Part shown: piece after piece, positions 23,069 to 32,159 of the stretch
Layout: each line of letters begins with the position of its first letter
Position numbering within the stretch: position 1 is the first letter of the stretch
Origin: Fumia xinanensis
Lineage (GTDB): Bacteria; Bacillota; Clostridia; Oscillospirales; Ruminococcaceae
NCBI RefSeq assembly: GCF_014384905.1
Contig: NZ_JACRSV010000003.1
Span: 62,001 to 126,000, forward strand
DNA: 64,000 nt
Direction of reading: 5' to 3'
Program-made: the position numbers and the translations under genes
Notes under the pieces: model-generated
Seen by the model: only the letters and a program-made list of their open reading frames with translations
The model's database searches: none
What the model was told of the DNA's origin: nothing

Positions 23069-24364
23069 AATAGTGGCCGTAGGCTTCGGCGACAAGTCAT
23101 AGCACACACGATTGACGCCCTTTACTTCCTTTAGGATACGGTCGGTAATTTTCAAAAGCAGCGGCCATTCCAGTTGCTCTATAGTGGCCGTCATAGCGTC
23201 GATAGTGTTGACTGCCCGGATGATAACCGGATACTCAAAGCATCTGGCATCGTCCTTGACACCGACGGATTTAAAATCGGGAACCAGAGTAAAGTACTGC
23301 CAAACCTTGCCCTCAAGACCTGCGTTGTGGAACTCTTCCCGCAGAATAGCGTCAGATTCCCGCACAGCTTCTAAGCGGTCTCTGGTGATGGCGCCGAGGC
23401 AACGGACACCCAATCCAGGGCCCGGGAACGGCTGACGATAGACCATGGACTCCGGTAGGCCCAGTTCTACACCACAGGCACGAACTTCATCTTTAAAGAG
23501 TTGGCGGAGGGGTTCTACCAGAGTGAATTGCAGGTCTTCCGGCAGACCGCCCACATTGTGGTGAGATTTGACCATTTTAGCGGTTTTGGTGCCGCTTTCT
23601 ACAATATCAGGATAGATGGTACCCTGGCCGAGGAAGTCGATCCCCTCTAATTTCCGGGCTTCTTCCTCAAACACGCGGATAAACTCTGCTCCGATGATTT
23701 TCCGCTTTTGCTCCGGATCAGCCACATTTTCGAGCTTGCCTAAAAAGCGTTCAGTGGCGTCTACATAGATGAGATTTGCCTTCATCTGTTTTTCAAATAC
23801 CTCAATGACCTGCTCCGGCTCCCCTTTCCGCAGAAGGCCGTGATTTACGTGAACGCAGTAAAGCTGGTCTCCAATAGCCTTTAAGAGCAGTGCGGCGACA
23901 ACGGAGCTGTCTACCCCGCCGGAGAGTGCGAGCAAAACTTTTTTGTTCCCTACCTGTTTTTTCACCAGTTCAATCTGGTCGGCGATGAAGTTTTTCATGT
24001 TCCAGTTAGCTTCTGCTTTGCAGCTATTGAACACAAAGTTTCTGAGCACCGAGGTGACCTCTTCGTCATTTGTCCCAAAGGTGTCCAAGGAAATCGTTGC
24101 TTTGGGAGCCGGATGAGCCGCCGCCAGTACCGGAATACTCATTTCATAGACATGGTTGCCTACGTCGATCTTTGCGCCGTCTACTACGTTGTTGGGGCCG
24201 CCATTGACAATAATTCCCTTCACGTTGGGAAGAGCCTCAAGTTCCTCCTTCGTAATGTCGTGGGGATAAATTTCACTGTAAACACCCAAATCGCGGACGA
24301 GCCTTGCGATGCGGGTGTTTTCTCTGGAACCAAGATCCAAAATTACAATCATGTCCTGTTTCAT
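23057..24364 (-). CDS. guaA: GMP synthase with a truncated, catalytically dead amidotransferase domain
   Basis: GuaA converts XMP to GMP. The ATP-pyrophosphatase half is intact: PP-loop LALSGGVDSS near residue 150, VHVNHGLLRKGE, the SHHNVGGLPEDL segment, and the dimerisation domain ending GVNRVCYDLSPKPTATIEWE. The N-terminal glutaminase half is not. After IPVL the usual GICYG nucleophile is replaced by AAAHP, and the 85-90 residues that normally carry the His-Glu pair shrink to about 21. The protein has 435 residues against about 510-525. The frame is continuous, so this is not a sequencing frameshift. It is probably ammonia-dependent or served by a separate glutaminase. Start ATG at 24364 behind TTGGAGGG. 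Confidence 0.93.
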   Translation of the reverse strand: MKQDMIVILDLGSRENTRIARLVRDLGVYSEIYPHDITKEELEALPNVKGIIVNGGPNNVVDGAKIDVGNHVYEMSIPVLAAAHPAPKATISLDTFGTNDEEVTSVLRNFVFNSCKAEANWNMKNFIADQIELVKKQVGNKKVLLALSGGVDSSVVAALLLKAIGDQLYCVHVNHGLLRKGEPEQVIEVFEKQMKANLIYVDATERFLGKLENVADPEQKRKIIGAEFIRVFEEEARKLEGIDFLGQGTIYPDIVESGTKTAKMVKSHHNVGGLPEDLQFTLVEPLRQLFKDEVRACGVELGLPESMVYRQPFPGPGLGVRCLGAITRDRLEAVRESDAILREEFHNAGLEGKVWQYFTLVPDFKSVGVKDDARCFEYPVIIRAVNTIDAMTATIEQLEWPLLLKITDRILKEVKGVNRVCYDLSPKPTATIEWE

Positions 24365-24849
24365 AAAGTCCCTCCAATAATTTTTCCGGCAACGCAACCA
24401 CCAAAAGATAAAAAATAGCTACTCTGCTTGGATACGAAATGCTACCTAACTTGATAAATTTGTTACAATTAAGGTGCAGAATTTCGGCTTAACCCCTTGT
24501 AATGGGGGAAAATAAAATTACAGGGCATTTCATGTCCGCAATACGCAGTACAGCTCTTTTTAACAGTTTGCTTTTTTAAAAGGCGTATGCCCTTTGAGAC
24601 TGTTTCCGATGGCCTTTACCGCAAAAAAAGCAAATTTAAAAAATTGTGATTTTTGTTGACACTACTTTTATTTTGCCATGAAATAGAAAAAATTTCAAGG
24701 GAAAACGGCAAATAGAGGCGAATACCGTCAGAATACCGGAATCTCCTGAGGAATTTCATCTGGTTACTATGCAAAAAAGAGGGAGCCTATGGGCATACTG
24801 AATAAAGAATCTGTTTTTTCACAGTGTCCACAGAAAGTGGTGAATAACT
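24365..24849. other. 485-base intergenic region between guaA and the SLH gene
   Basis: A divergent control region with no supported gene. It contains small stem-loops (CCCC-TTGTAAT-GGGG near 24495, AAAGGC-GTA-TGCCCTTT near 24580). A search by eye for a purine-riboswitch core in the guaA leader was negative. A plus-strand promoter is annotated separately. Confidence 0.5.
24656..24684 (+). promoter_or_regulatory. Possible promoter of the SLH protein gene
   Basis: A perfect TTGACA at 24656-24661 with a weak TGAAAT 17 bases on, about 165 bases before the start codon. Confidence 0.4.
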
Positions 24850-26127
24850 TTGAAGCAAAAAATAGCAACTATCCTTCTTCTCCTACTAATTTGTTGTCCG
24901 GTATTGACGGTATCGGCGGGAATTTTCGACTGGCCTAATCTCTGTCCTGCCAATGTATCAGAAATCTCTTTAAACGTGTCAGCATCATCCTACTCCTTTT
25001 CGGCTGAGGAGTTGGAGCGGAGACTGAATGTCCCTGTGGGCAGCCTTAAGGGCATTACTATTACCCGTCTTCCAGGAGCTTCCGAAGGAAGCCTCCGGTT
25101 AAACGGGGAACCCATCGGACTTTACGAAGAAATCAGCCGGGAGGCCCTTGAAAGGTTGACCTTTGTTCCTGAAAAGGCGGTTTCAGCCGTCTCTATTTCT
25201 ATACTTCCAAAAGTAAAGGATTCCGTCCAAACTGTGGTATCCCTCCGCGTCCAAGCTGCCGTTTCCCTGCCGATTGAGGCTGCCTCTGGAGAGTATGAAA
25301 CCCTATCAGAAGTACCTTTATATGGGTATCTTTCAGCATATAACCCCAATGGAGATTTTCTGCGGACCATTCTGGTCCAAAGACCGGAAAAAGGCACCGT
25401 CTCTTTTGACGGACAGTCCTTTTGCTATGAACCTTTTCCCGGGAGCGAAGGCACCGATCGTTTTACGGTTGCATTGGCCGATGAGGTCGGTAACCGTTCC
25501 ACAGAAGCAGTGCAGACCATTTCGATTGAACCGAAGGACAACCAGTATGATTACTGGGACTTAAACGGTTCTTCCGCTTATTATAGTGCAATCAAGCTCC
25601 TTCAAAATGACATTTTTACTGGAGAAACCATCGGCTCCCGCCGGTACTTCAGGCCTCAGCAGGCGGTCACTCGAGGGGATTTTCTCATGCTCCTCATTTC
25701 CGCCTGTGGATGGGAAAACGAGCTGCCCATTGCCTCTCCCAACACCGGCCTTGCAAACGACAGCCAAATCCCCTCCTATATGAAACCATACATCTCGTTA
25801 GGTATTGAAAAGCATGTCATTCTTGAGGAAACCTTTGCCCCAAATGAGATTCCCACTAGAGCGGAAGCAGTTGTAATGGCTGACCGAGCCTGTCGCCTCT
25901 CTAAAGTAGAGAGGGCCAATCTTTCTTGGGCAGACTTAAGCGAGATCCCCCAGTGGTCCTTGCAAAGCTATATGAATCTGTCTGCCTATGGTTTACTATC
26001 CTTCCCGGATAATTACGCCCGCCCAAATGACGCACTTACTCGGGAAAACACGGCAGATTTACTGTGGCAATGCAGAAAAATGATTACAAAAAGTAATATA
26101 AAAAAATTTAATACGAAAGGGAAATAA
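24850..26127 (+). CDS. Secreted Ig-like/S-layer homology (SLH) domain protein
   Basis: A 425-residue exported protein. Residues 1-23 are a signal peptide (hydrophobic ILLLLLICCPVLTVSAG). The middle has a bacterial Ig/cadherin-like segment (YGYLSAYNPNGDFLRTILVQ ... SEGTDRFTVALADEVGN). The C-terminal third has SLH-type repeats (AVTRGDFLMLLISAC, EIPTRAEAVVMADRA, ALTRENTADLLWQC), which anchor proteins to cell-wall polymers. Start is a TTG at 24850 with a weak AGTGGTG ribosome binding site. It ends one base before the penicillin-binding protein gene, which suggests co-transcription and a shared envelope role. Confidence 0.82.
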   Translation: MKQKIATILLLLLICCPVLTVSAGIFDWPNLCPANVSEISLNVSASSYSFSAEELERRLNVPVGSLKGITITRLPGASEGSLRLNGEPIGLYEEISREALERLTFVPEKAVSAVSISILPKVKDSVQTVVSLRVQAAVSLPIEAASGEYETLSEVPLYGYLSAYNPNGDFLRTILVQRPEKGTVSFDGQSFCYEPFPGSEGTDRFTVALADEVGNRSTEAVQTISIEPKDNQYDYWDLNGSSAYYSAIKLLQNDIFTGETIGSRRYFRPQQAVTRGDFLMLLISACGWENELPIASPNTGLANDSQIPSYMKPYISLGIEKHVILEETFAPNEIPTRAEAVVMADRACRLSKVERANLSWADLSEIPQWSLQSYMNLSAYGLLSFPDNYARPNDALTRENTADLLWQCRKMITKSNIKKFNTKGK

Positions 26128-26128
26128 T

Positions 26129-27751
26129 ATGCAGCCGTTTACCAAGGGAATCGAAAAGCGAACAATTATTTTTTTCGCTGGATTTGTTTTGCTGTTTTCC
26201 CTTTTATATGTTCGTCTGGGGTATTTATCCACCTCCCCCGGTCTGACGGAGACGGCGAAAAACCAGTCTAAATACACCCTGACCATTGAGCAGCGGCGGG
26301 GACAGATATACGACTGCAACCTGCTTCCCATGGTCAATCGGACCGGCAAGTCCCTTTACGCGGTTCTTCCCACTTCTTCCAACATGAAACCGGTATTAGA
26401 TGCTGTCTCCAGGGAAAGCCGCGACGTGGTGTCGGATCTTTTGCAAGCAGCAAAGCCGTTTCTTCTTCAAAGCGACAAGGAAATTCAAGCGGACAATGTG
26501 ACACCTTTTTATCAAAGCCAGCGGTATGAGCGTTACCAGCTCGCGCCGCATATCATCGGTTATCTGGACAGTGAAAAAAACGGTGTTACAGGCATTGAAA
26601 AGGGGTATAATGATTTTCTTGCCCAGCACACCTCCAAGACGCAGGTGGTATATACAATGGATGGACTGGGGCACGGTATGCCCGGCGTAGAGCCGGAAAT
26701 TCGGGAAACCGGCAGCGATCCGGCAGGAATAGTGTTATCAATCGACAAAGATATACAAACAGTAATACAAAATGAGGGAGGCCGAGGACTCAAAAAAGGG
26801 GCAATTGTCGTCATGGACCCCTATAATGGCGAAATCAAAGGGGCTGCCAGTTTTCCCCTGTTTACGCCCACCGATTTATCCAAAAGCGTTCGGGACACCG
26901 AAAACTCTCCCATGATTAACCGAGCATTTCTTCCGTATAACGTAGGCTCAACCTTTAAAATTGTCACAGCCGCTGCCGCTTTGGAAGCGGGAATCCCTTT
27001 GAGCGAGACGGCGGAATGTACCGGAAGCGTTGACGTGAGCGGGCAAATCATTCGTTGCCACAAGCGGGATGGACACGGGACGCTGGACATGCTGGACGCC
27101 ATGAAGGAATCCTGCAACCCTTACTTTATCCATCTGGGGCTTAAGGTGGGCGGTGGTTCTCTACTGTCTATGGCTGAGCGGTTTGGATTTGGTCAAGGGT
27201 ATCAGCTTGCCCCCAACATTTATACTGCTGACGGGACGCTCCCTTCAAAACAGGATATGCTCAATCCTGCCGAGGTGGCAAACCTGAGTTTTGGTCAGGG
27301 AAAGCTCACGGCAACACCTGTACAGGTGGCCCAGATGATTTCGGTTGTGGCAAACGGCGGATATCTGGTGGCTCCAAAGCTTGTTGTAGGTCAAACACTG
27401 GATGGACAAACTGTCGAGCGGACGGCAGACATCGCGCCAAAGCAGATCATTAGTGGAGAAATCGCCTCTCAAATACAAAGCTTTCTCGTTCATTGTGTCA
27501 TGGTGGCAGATGGTCAGAATGCCCTCCCTGAGAAAACCACGGCGGGCGGAAAAACAGGGACCGCCCAGACAGGCCGGTTCAACGATGAGGAAAAGGAACT
27601 GGAACAAGGGTGGTTTGCGGGATTTTTCCCCGCTTCCAATCCTCGGTATGTGGTGGTGGTGCTTTCCGAGGAGACCGGTTACGGCAATACGACTGCCGCT
27701 CCGGTGTTCAGCAAAATCGCCGACGCGCTGGCAGAAAAAGTTAAGGAGTAA
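26129..27751 (+). CDS. Class B penicillin-binding protein (FtsI/SpoVD-like transpeptidase)
   Basis: A 540-residue membrane-anchored peptidoglycan transpeptidase. One N-terminal membrane segment (residues 11-30) is followed by the RRGQIYDCN start of the dimerisation domain. The catalytic motifs are SxxK as GSTFKIVTAA, SxN as ESCNPYFI, and KTG as GGKTGTAQTGRF. It lacks the C-terminal PASTA domains of SpoVD and PBP2x. The neighbouring SLH gene hints at envelope or spore-coat work, but the division or sporulation role cannot be decided. Terminator at 27751. Confidence 0.92.
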   Translation: MQPFTKGIEKRTIIFFAGFVLLFSLLYVRLGYLSTSPGLTETAKNQSKYTLTIEQRRGQIYDCNLLPMVNRTGKSLYAVLPTSSNMKPVLDAVSRESRDVVSDLLQAAKPFLLQSDKEIQADNVTPFYQSQRYERYQLAPHIIGYLDSEKNGVTGIEKGYNDFLAQHTSKTQVVYTMDGLGHGMPGVEPEIRETGSDPAGIVLSIDKDIQTVIQNEGGRGLKKGAIVVMDPYNGEIKGAASFPLFTPTDLSKSVRDTENSPMINRAFLPYNVGSTFKIVTAAAALEAGIPLSETAECTGSVDVSGQIIRCHKRDGHGTLDMLDAMKESCNPYFIHLGLKVGGGSLLSMAERFGFGQGYQLAPNIYTADGTLPSKQDMLNPAEVANLSFGQGKLTATPVQVAQMISVVANGGYLVAPKLVVGQTLDGQTVERTADIAPKQIISGEIASQIQSFLVHCVMVADGQNALPEKTTAGGKTGTAQTGRFNDEEKELEQGWFAGFFPASNPRYVVVVLSEETGYGNTTAAPVFSKIADALAEKVKE

Positions 27752-27780
27752 AAGGGCGGGTTCCGCCCTTTTTGCTGTTT
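27751..27780 (+). terminator. Terminator after the class B PBP gene
   Basis: AAAGGGCGG-GTT-CCGCCCTTTTTG, a compact GC-rich stem with a T tract, starting at the stop codon. Confidence 0.85.
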
Positions 27781-27819
27781 TATACTGGTGATGCAAACCA
27801 TGAATTCCCTTTTTTCACC

Positions 27820-27848
27820 TTGAATACATCTGTTTTTTGTGTTAAAAT
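27820..27848 (+). promoter_or_regulatory. Promoter of pth
   Basis: TTGAAT (27820-27825) and TAAAAT (27843-27848) with a 17-base spacer, about 70 bases before pth. Confidence 0.65.
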
Positions 27849-27916
27849 TTGTAATACAGCAAAATAGAAACGAGGAGGATTTCTGAGCGGGCAAGCCGTT
27901 TGGAAAAACATTTGTA

Positions 27917-28516
27917 ATGTCTATGTTTTTTAGAAGATCATCGGGCGGGGTGAAATACCTGGTTGTCGGGCTTGGAAATCCCGATAAAAAATACCGAAAC
28001 ACCCGCCACAACACCGGTTTTATCGCCGTGGACTACATGGCAAAGGAACTGGGGGCGGAAATCAGCAAAAAAAAGTTTGATTCCCTGACAGCGGAGGCAA
28101 TTATTGCCGGGGAAAAGGTTCTTTTGATGAAGCCCCAGACCTATATGAATCTATCCGGTGTAGCGGTGGAAAAGGCTGCTAGCTTTTACAAAATTCCGCC
28201 GGAAAACGTCATTGTGATCTTCGACGATATTTCCCTGCCGGTTGGTAAGCTGCGTATCCGCCGCAAAGGCACCCATGGCGGGCACAACGGCATCCGCAGC
28301 ATCATCGACTATCTGCAATCGGACAACTTTCCGCGCATCAAGGCGGGCATTGGCGAACGTCCCAACCCCAACTATGATTTGGCAGACTGGGTGCTCTCTA
28401 CCTTTAAGGAAGATGAACTCAAAGGCATCAAAGAAGTTTCAAGCCACTGTCTCGATATTGTAAAACTCATCATTGAGGGCAACATTGAACAGGCAATGAG
28501 CAAGTATAATTCCTGA
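27917..28516 (+). CDS. pth: Peptidyl-tRNA hydrolase
   Basis: Pth recycles stalled peptidyl-tRNAs. The core YLVVGLGNPDKKYRNTRHNTGF carries catalytic His31; KPQTYMNLSG and GTHGGHNGIRSI are further family motifs. The ATG at 27917 has a poor ribosome binding site. A GAGGAGG at 27872-27878 is too far upstream and followed by an in-frame TGA. A GTG at 27950 just before KYLVVGLGNP is the usual family start, so the first 11 residues are uncertain. mfd follows by 67 bases, the common pth-mfd pair of Firmicutes. Confidence 0.93.
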   Translation: MSMFFRRSSGGVKYLVVGLGNPDKKYRNTRHNTGFIAVDYMAKELGAEISKKKFDSLTAEAIIAGEKVLLMKPQTYMNLSGVAVEKAASFYKIPPENVIVIFDDISLPVGKLRIRRKGTHGGHNGIRSIIDYLQSDNFPRIKAGIGERPNPNYDLADWVLSTFKEDELKGIKEVSSHCLDIVKLIIEGNIEQAMSKYNS

Positions 28517-28583
28517 CCTCCCCCATATATATGAAACGAGGACGGTAGGGCCCCCGGGGTTTTGGAGAAAGGCTGGTATCCCT

Positions 28584-31500
28584 TTGAAACTGTTTTCCAT
28601 GGTTGCCCAGAATTTGGAGCAATATCAAAAAATTATCGAGAATGTAACCGCGGCCCGCACACCCATGCTGTGTGTCGGGCTTTCGGCTATTCATAAAGCT
28701 CATTTTATTTATGCCGCGTCGGAAGAACTGGAAGAACCCATCCTCGTCGTCACCCAGGATGAAGCGGCGGCGGCTCGGCTCAGTTTCGACATAAACGCCA
28801 TGGCCCGGGAGGAGCGGAGTATCCTGTTCCCGTCACGGGATTTTACCTATCGCCAGATGGAGGGTGTTTCCGGCGAATACGAACAGGCGCGGCTTGGCGT
28901 TTTGTCCCGTCTCGTTCAAGGGGAGGCAAAAGTGGTCGTCGCTTCTATCCAGGCGGTGATGACTCGTACCATTCCCAAACAGGTACTCATCGACAACACC
29001 TTTACCGTCACACCAGAAACCGGTATGCCCCTTGATGAGCTAGTGTCCCGGCTCGTCCACTCCGGTTATGTGCGCCGCCCCCAAGTGGACGGCTTCTGCC
29101 AGTTTTCGGTAAGGGGCGGCATTGTGGACATCCTCCCGCCCAACGAGGCAAATCCCATACGAGTGGAGTATTGGGGCGACGAGATCGACACTATGTCTTA
29201 TTTCGAGCTGGATAGCCAGCGCCGAACCGAAAGCGCCTCTAAAATCGAGATTTCTCCCGCCAGAGAAGTGACTTTTGGAGAGGGAGAGTTATTCACAAAG
29301 CTCACCGATTTTTGTGGAAAACTCGGCAGCCGTAAAGCAGCATCAGAGGCAAAAAAAACGCTTTTACAGGATTTGGATACGCTTAAAAGCGGTATGGAAC
29401 TCAATTCCCTCGACAAATTTTTTCCCCTGGCCTATGACGAGTTTGCCACTGTCGCCGACTACTTTGACAACGCCCCTGTGTTTGTAAGCGAATTTGTCGA
29501 AGCCAAGGAAGCCGCCCGTTCCACTTTTTGGCAGTACAGCGAGGATTTGAAGCTCCTTTTTGACGACGGACAGCTCTGCAAGGGTTTGGACAGCTATATG
29601 CTGAGTCCTGAGCAGGCGGAAGCCCGTCTGCTGAACCATCGCCTCGTCTATTTCGACACCTTTGCCCGGACAGGGTTACAGGGACTCAAAGAAATCGTCA
29701 CCATTTCCCCCTTGCAGTCCTCCGGCTGGAACGGGGATTTAAAGCTGTTAAAATCAGACCTTTATCCCCTGTTGGAGCAGGGCTATTGCTGCTGTATCTT
29801 GGCGGGCACTGCCAAATCAGCCAGCAATCTAGCTGCTGACCTGACTAAAATGGGCATCGACGCCCAATATGTAAAAGACCTGAAAAACATCCGTTATCGG
29901 AGCGTTTTTGTGTTGGAGGGAACCCTTTCCACTGGATTTGAGTACCCACAGATCAAATTTAGTCTCACCACAACCGGCAAGGCGGTCACCACTTCCACTC
30001 GTAAGACGAAAAAGCGCAAAGGAGAGGAAATCAAGTCTCTTTCCGACCTGACGGTGGGCGATTATGTCGTCCACGTGGCTCACGGTATCGGCATTTTTGA
30101 CGGAATCCACAAGCTGGATCTTCACGGCATCGTCAAAGACTACATCAAAATCAAGTACGCCGGGGCGGACACCCTTTACGTTCCTGTCACCCAGTTGGAT
30201 TTGGTATCCAAGTACATCGGCCCCCGGGAGGATTCCCGAATTAAGCTTAACCGTCTCCACAGCGGAGAGTGGCAGAAAACCCGTCAGCGGGTCCGCAAAG
30301 CGGTGGACGAGATGGCCGACGAGCTCATTGCCCTCTATGCCCAGCGAATGAAGGTAAAAGGATACGCGTTTTCCCCCGACACCGAGTATCAAAAGGATTT
30401 TGAAGCTCATTTTGAATATCAGGAAACCGACGACCAGCTCCGCTGCATCGAGGAAATCAAGGCCGATATGGAGAAGGAAACCCCTATGGAACGGCTTTTG
30501 TGCGGCGACGTGGGCTTTGGAAAGACGGAAGTAGCCCTTCGGGCCGCGTTTAAATGCGTCATGGACGGAAAACAATGCGCCGTTCTCTGCCCCACCACCA
30601 TTCTCTCCTGGCAGCACTACCAAACCTTTATGGCGAGGCTATCTAACTTCCCCGTGGAGGTAGAGCTTCTCTCCCGTTTTCGCACTCCGAAGCAGCAGAA
30701 GGAAATTATCAGCCGTCTGGAAAAAGGCCTTGTGGACATTGTGGTGGGCACCCACCGGCTGGTGTCCAAAGACATCCACTTTAAAGACCTGGGGCTTGCC
30801 ATCATCGACGAGGAACAGCGCTTTGGCGTCGCTCACAAAGAGCGGTTTAAAGAGATGTTCGCCGGCGTCGATATGCTCACCCTCTCGGCAACTCCCATCC
30901 CCCGCACTCTCAACATGGCCATGTCCGGCATCCGGGATATGTCAGTTATCGAGGAAGCGCCTCAAAACCGCCACCCCATTCAGACCTATGTGCTGGAACA
31001 CGATGCCGGCGTCATCGCCGAGGCCCTCAAACGTGAGCTGAGGCGGGGCGGGCAGTGCTATTATATCCACAACAACATCGAATCCATCCACAGCTGTGCC
31101 GCCCGCATCCACGAGCGGGTTCCCGAGGCCCGCATTGCCGTGGCCCACGGCAAAATGAGCGAGGACGAACTCTCCCATGTCTGGAAACAGATGATGGAAC
31201 AGGAAGTGGATATTCTGGTGTGCACCACTATCATCGAAACGGGTGTTGACGTCGCGAATTGTAATACGTTAGTCATCGAAAACGCCGACCGGATGGGATT
31301 ATCCCAGCTGTATCAGCTTCGGGGCCGGGTCGGCCGGTCCAGCCGCCGGGCCTTTGCTTACTTTACCTTCCAGCGGGGCAAGGTACTGACCGAGATTGCC
31401 ACCAAGCGGCTAAATGCCATCCGGGAGTTTACAAAATTCGGCTCCGGTTTCCGCATCGCCCTGCGGGACTTGGAAATCCGCGGCGCTGGAAATATTCTCG

Positions 31501-32069
31501 GCACCCGCCAACACGGCCACATGGAGGCGGTGGGTTATGATATGTACCTGCGGCTGCTGTCTGAAGCCGTTGCCGAAAAGCGGGGCGAAAAGCCCGCATT
31601 GCAGGCTTCGGCCGAGTGCCTTGTGGACCTCCAACTGGAGGCCCACATTCCTGAGGACTACATCGACAGTCTGTCTCAGCGCATCGACGTGTATCGAAAA
31701 ATCGCCTCCATCAAAACCGAGGAAGACAGTATGGATGTAGTGGATGAACTCATCGACCGGTTTGGGGAGCCACCCGCTTCGGTGAAGGGCCTTATCGACG
31801 TGGCGCTACTTCGGAATACCGCTGCCCAGTTTGGATTCAAGGAAATCAATCAAAAGGGAGAATCCCTTCAGTTCATTCCCGAGAAACTGGATATGAATTT
31901 GGCGGCGCTGCTCAATTCTAGATTGAAGGGCCGAGGTTCTATTAACGCCGGAAACACTCCCTATATCGCAGTCAAGATGAAAGGGCGGGATTCCATTTCC
32001 ACCCTGCGGGAAGTGATGGAAATTCTCCAGGACATTCGCGCCAACAATCCACTGGACCAGGTTTTTTAG
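28584..32069 (+). CDS. mfd: Transcription-repair coupling factor Mfd
   Basis: Mfd pushes RNA polymerase stalled at lesions off DNA and recruits UvrA. The 1161-residue protein shows the UvrB-like N-terminal module (PSRDFTYRQMEGVSGEYEQARLG, GGIVDILPPNEANPIRVEYWGDEID) and the RNA-polymerase interaction domain (LTVGDYVVHVAHGIGIFDG). The translocase has GDVGFGKTEVALRAAF as Walker A and DEEQRFGV as DExx box, then the TRG region near LRGRVGRSSRRAFAYF and a C-terminal D7 domain. Length is normal. Start is a TTG behind GGAGAAAGG. Confidence 0.97.
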   Translation: MKLFSMVAQNLEQYQKIIENVTAARTPMLCVGLSAIHKAHFIYAASEELEEPILVVTQDEAAAARLSFDINAMAREERSILFPSRDFTYRQMEGVSGEYEQARLGVLSRLVQGEAKVVVASIQAVMTRTIPKQVLIDNTFTVTPETGMPLDELVSRLVHSGYVRRPQVDGFCQFSVRGGIVDILPPNEANPIRVEYWGDEIDTMSYFELDSQRRTESASKIEISPAREVTFGEGELFTKLTDFCGKLGSRKAASEAKKTLLQDLDTLKSGMELNSLDKFFPLAYDEFATVADYFDNAPVFVSEFVEAKEAARSTFWQYSEDLKLLFDDGQLCKGLDSYMLSPEQAEARLLNHRLVYFDTFARTGLQGLKEIVTISPLQSSGWNGDLKLLKSDLYPLLEQGYCCCILAGTAKSASNLAADLTKMGIDAQYVKDLKNIRYRSVFVLEGTLSTGFEYPQIKFSLTTTGKAVTTSTRKTKKRKGEEIKSLSDLTVGDYVVHVAHGIGIFDGIHKLDLHGIVKDYIKIKYAGADTLYVPVTQLDLVSKYIGPREDSRIKLNRLHSGEWQKTRQRVRKAVDEMADELIALYAQRMKVKGYAFSPDTEYQKDFEAHFEYQETDDQLRCIEEIKADMEKETPMERLLCGDVGFGKTEVALRAAFKCVMDGKQCAVLCPTTILSWQHYQTFMARLSNFPVEVELLSRFRTPKQQKEIISRLEKGLVDIVVGTHRLVSKDIHFKDLGLAIIDEEQRFGVAHKERFKEMFAGVDMLTLSATPIPRTLNMAMSGIRDMSVIEEAPQNRHPIQTYVLEHDAGVIAEALKRELRRGGQCYYIHNNIESIHSCAARIHERVPEARIAVAHGKMSEDELSHVWKQMMEQEVDILVCTTIIETGVDVANCNTLVIENADRMGLSQLYQLRGRVGRSSRRAFAYFTFQRGKVLTEIATKRLNAIREFTKFGSGFRIALRDLEIRGAGNILGTRQHGHMEAVGYDMYLRLLSEAVAEKRGEKPALQASAECLVDLQLEAHIPEDYIDSLSQRIDVYRKIASIKTEEDSMDVVDELIDRFGEPPASVKGLIDVALLRNTAAQFGFKEINQKGESLQFIPEKLDMNLAALLNSRLKGRGSINAGNTPYIAVKMKGRDSISTLREVMEILQDIRANNPLDQVF

Positions 32070-32086
32070 ACTTGATAATTACAACC

Positions 32087-32116
32087 AAAAACCGCGATGA
32101 AATTTCATCGCGGTTT
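32087..32116. terminator. Bidirectional terminator between mfd and rsmI
   Basis: AAAACCGCGATGAAA and TTTCATCGCGGTTTT form a perfect palindrome. It serves the convergent genes on both strands. Confidence 0.85.
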
Positions 32117-32159
32117 TACCATTTGTATTAGTAGATTTAAAAATACAAAAATTGTGTTC

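Noticed and set aside
24365..24849. Purine riboswitch in front of guaA
   Set aside because: The conserved purine-aptamer core bases were not found in the guaA leader; the visible stems do not form its three-way junction.
29829..30623. A 264-codon minus-strand frame
   Set aside because: It is the shadow of mfd, whose helicase motifs are intact on the plus strand.
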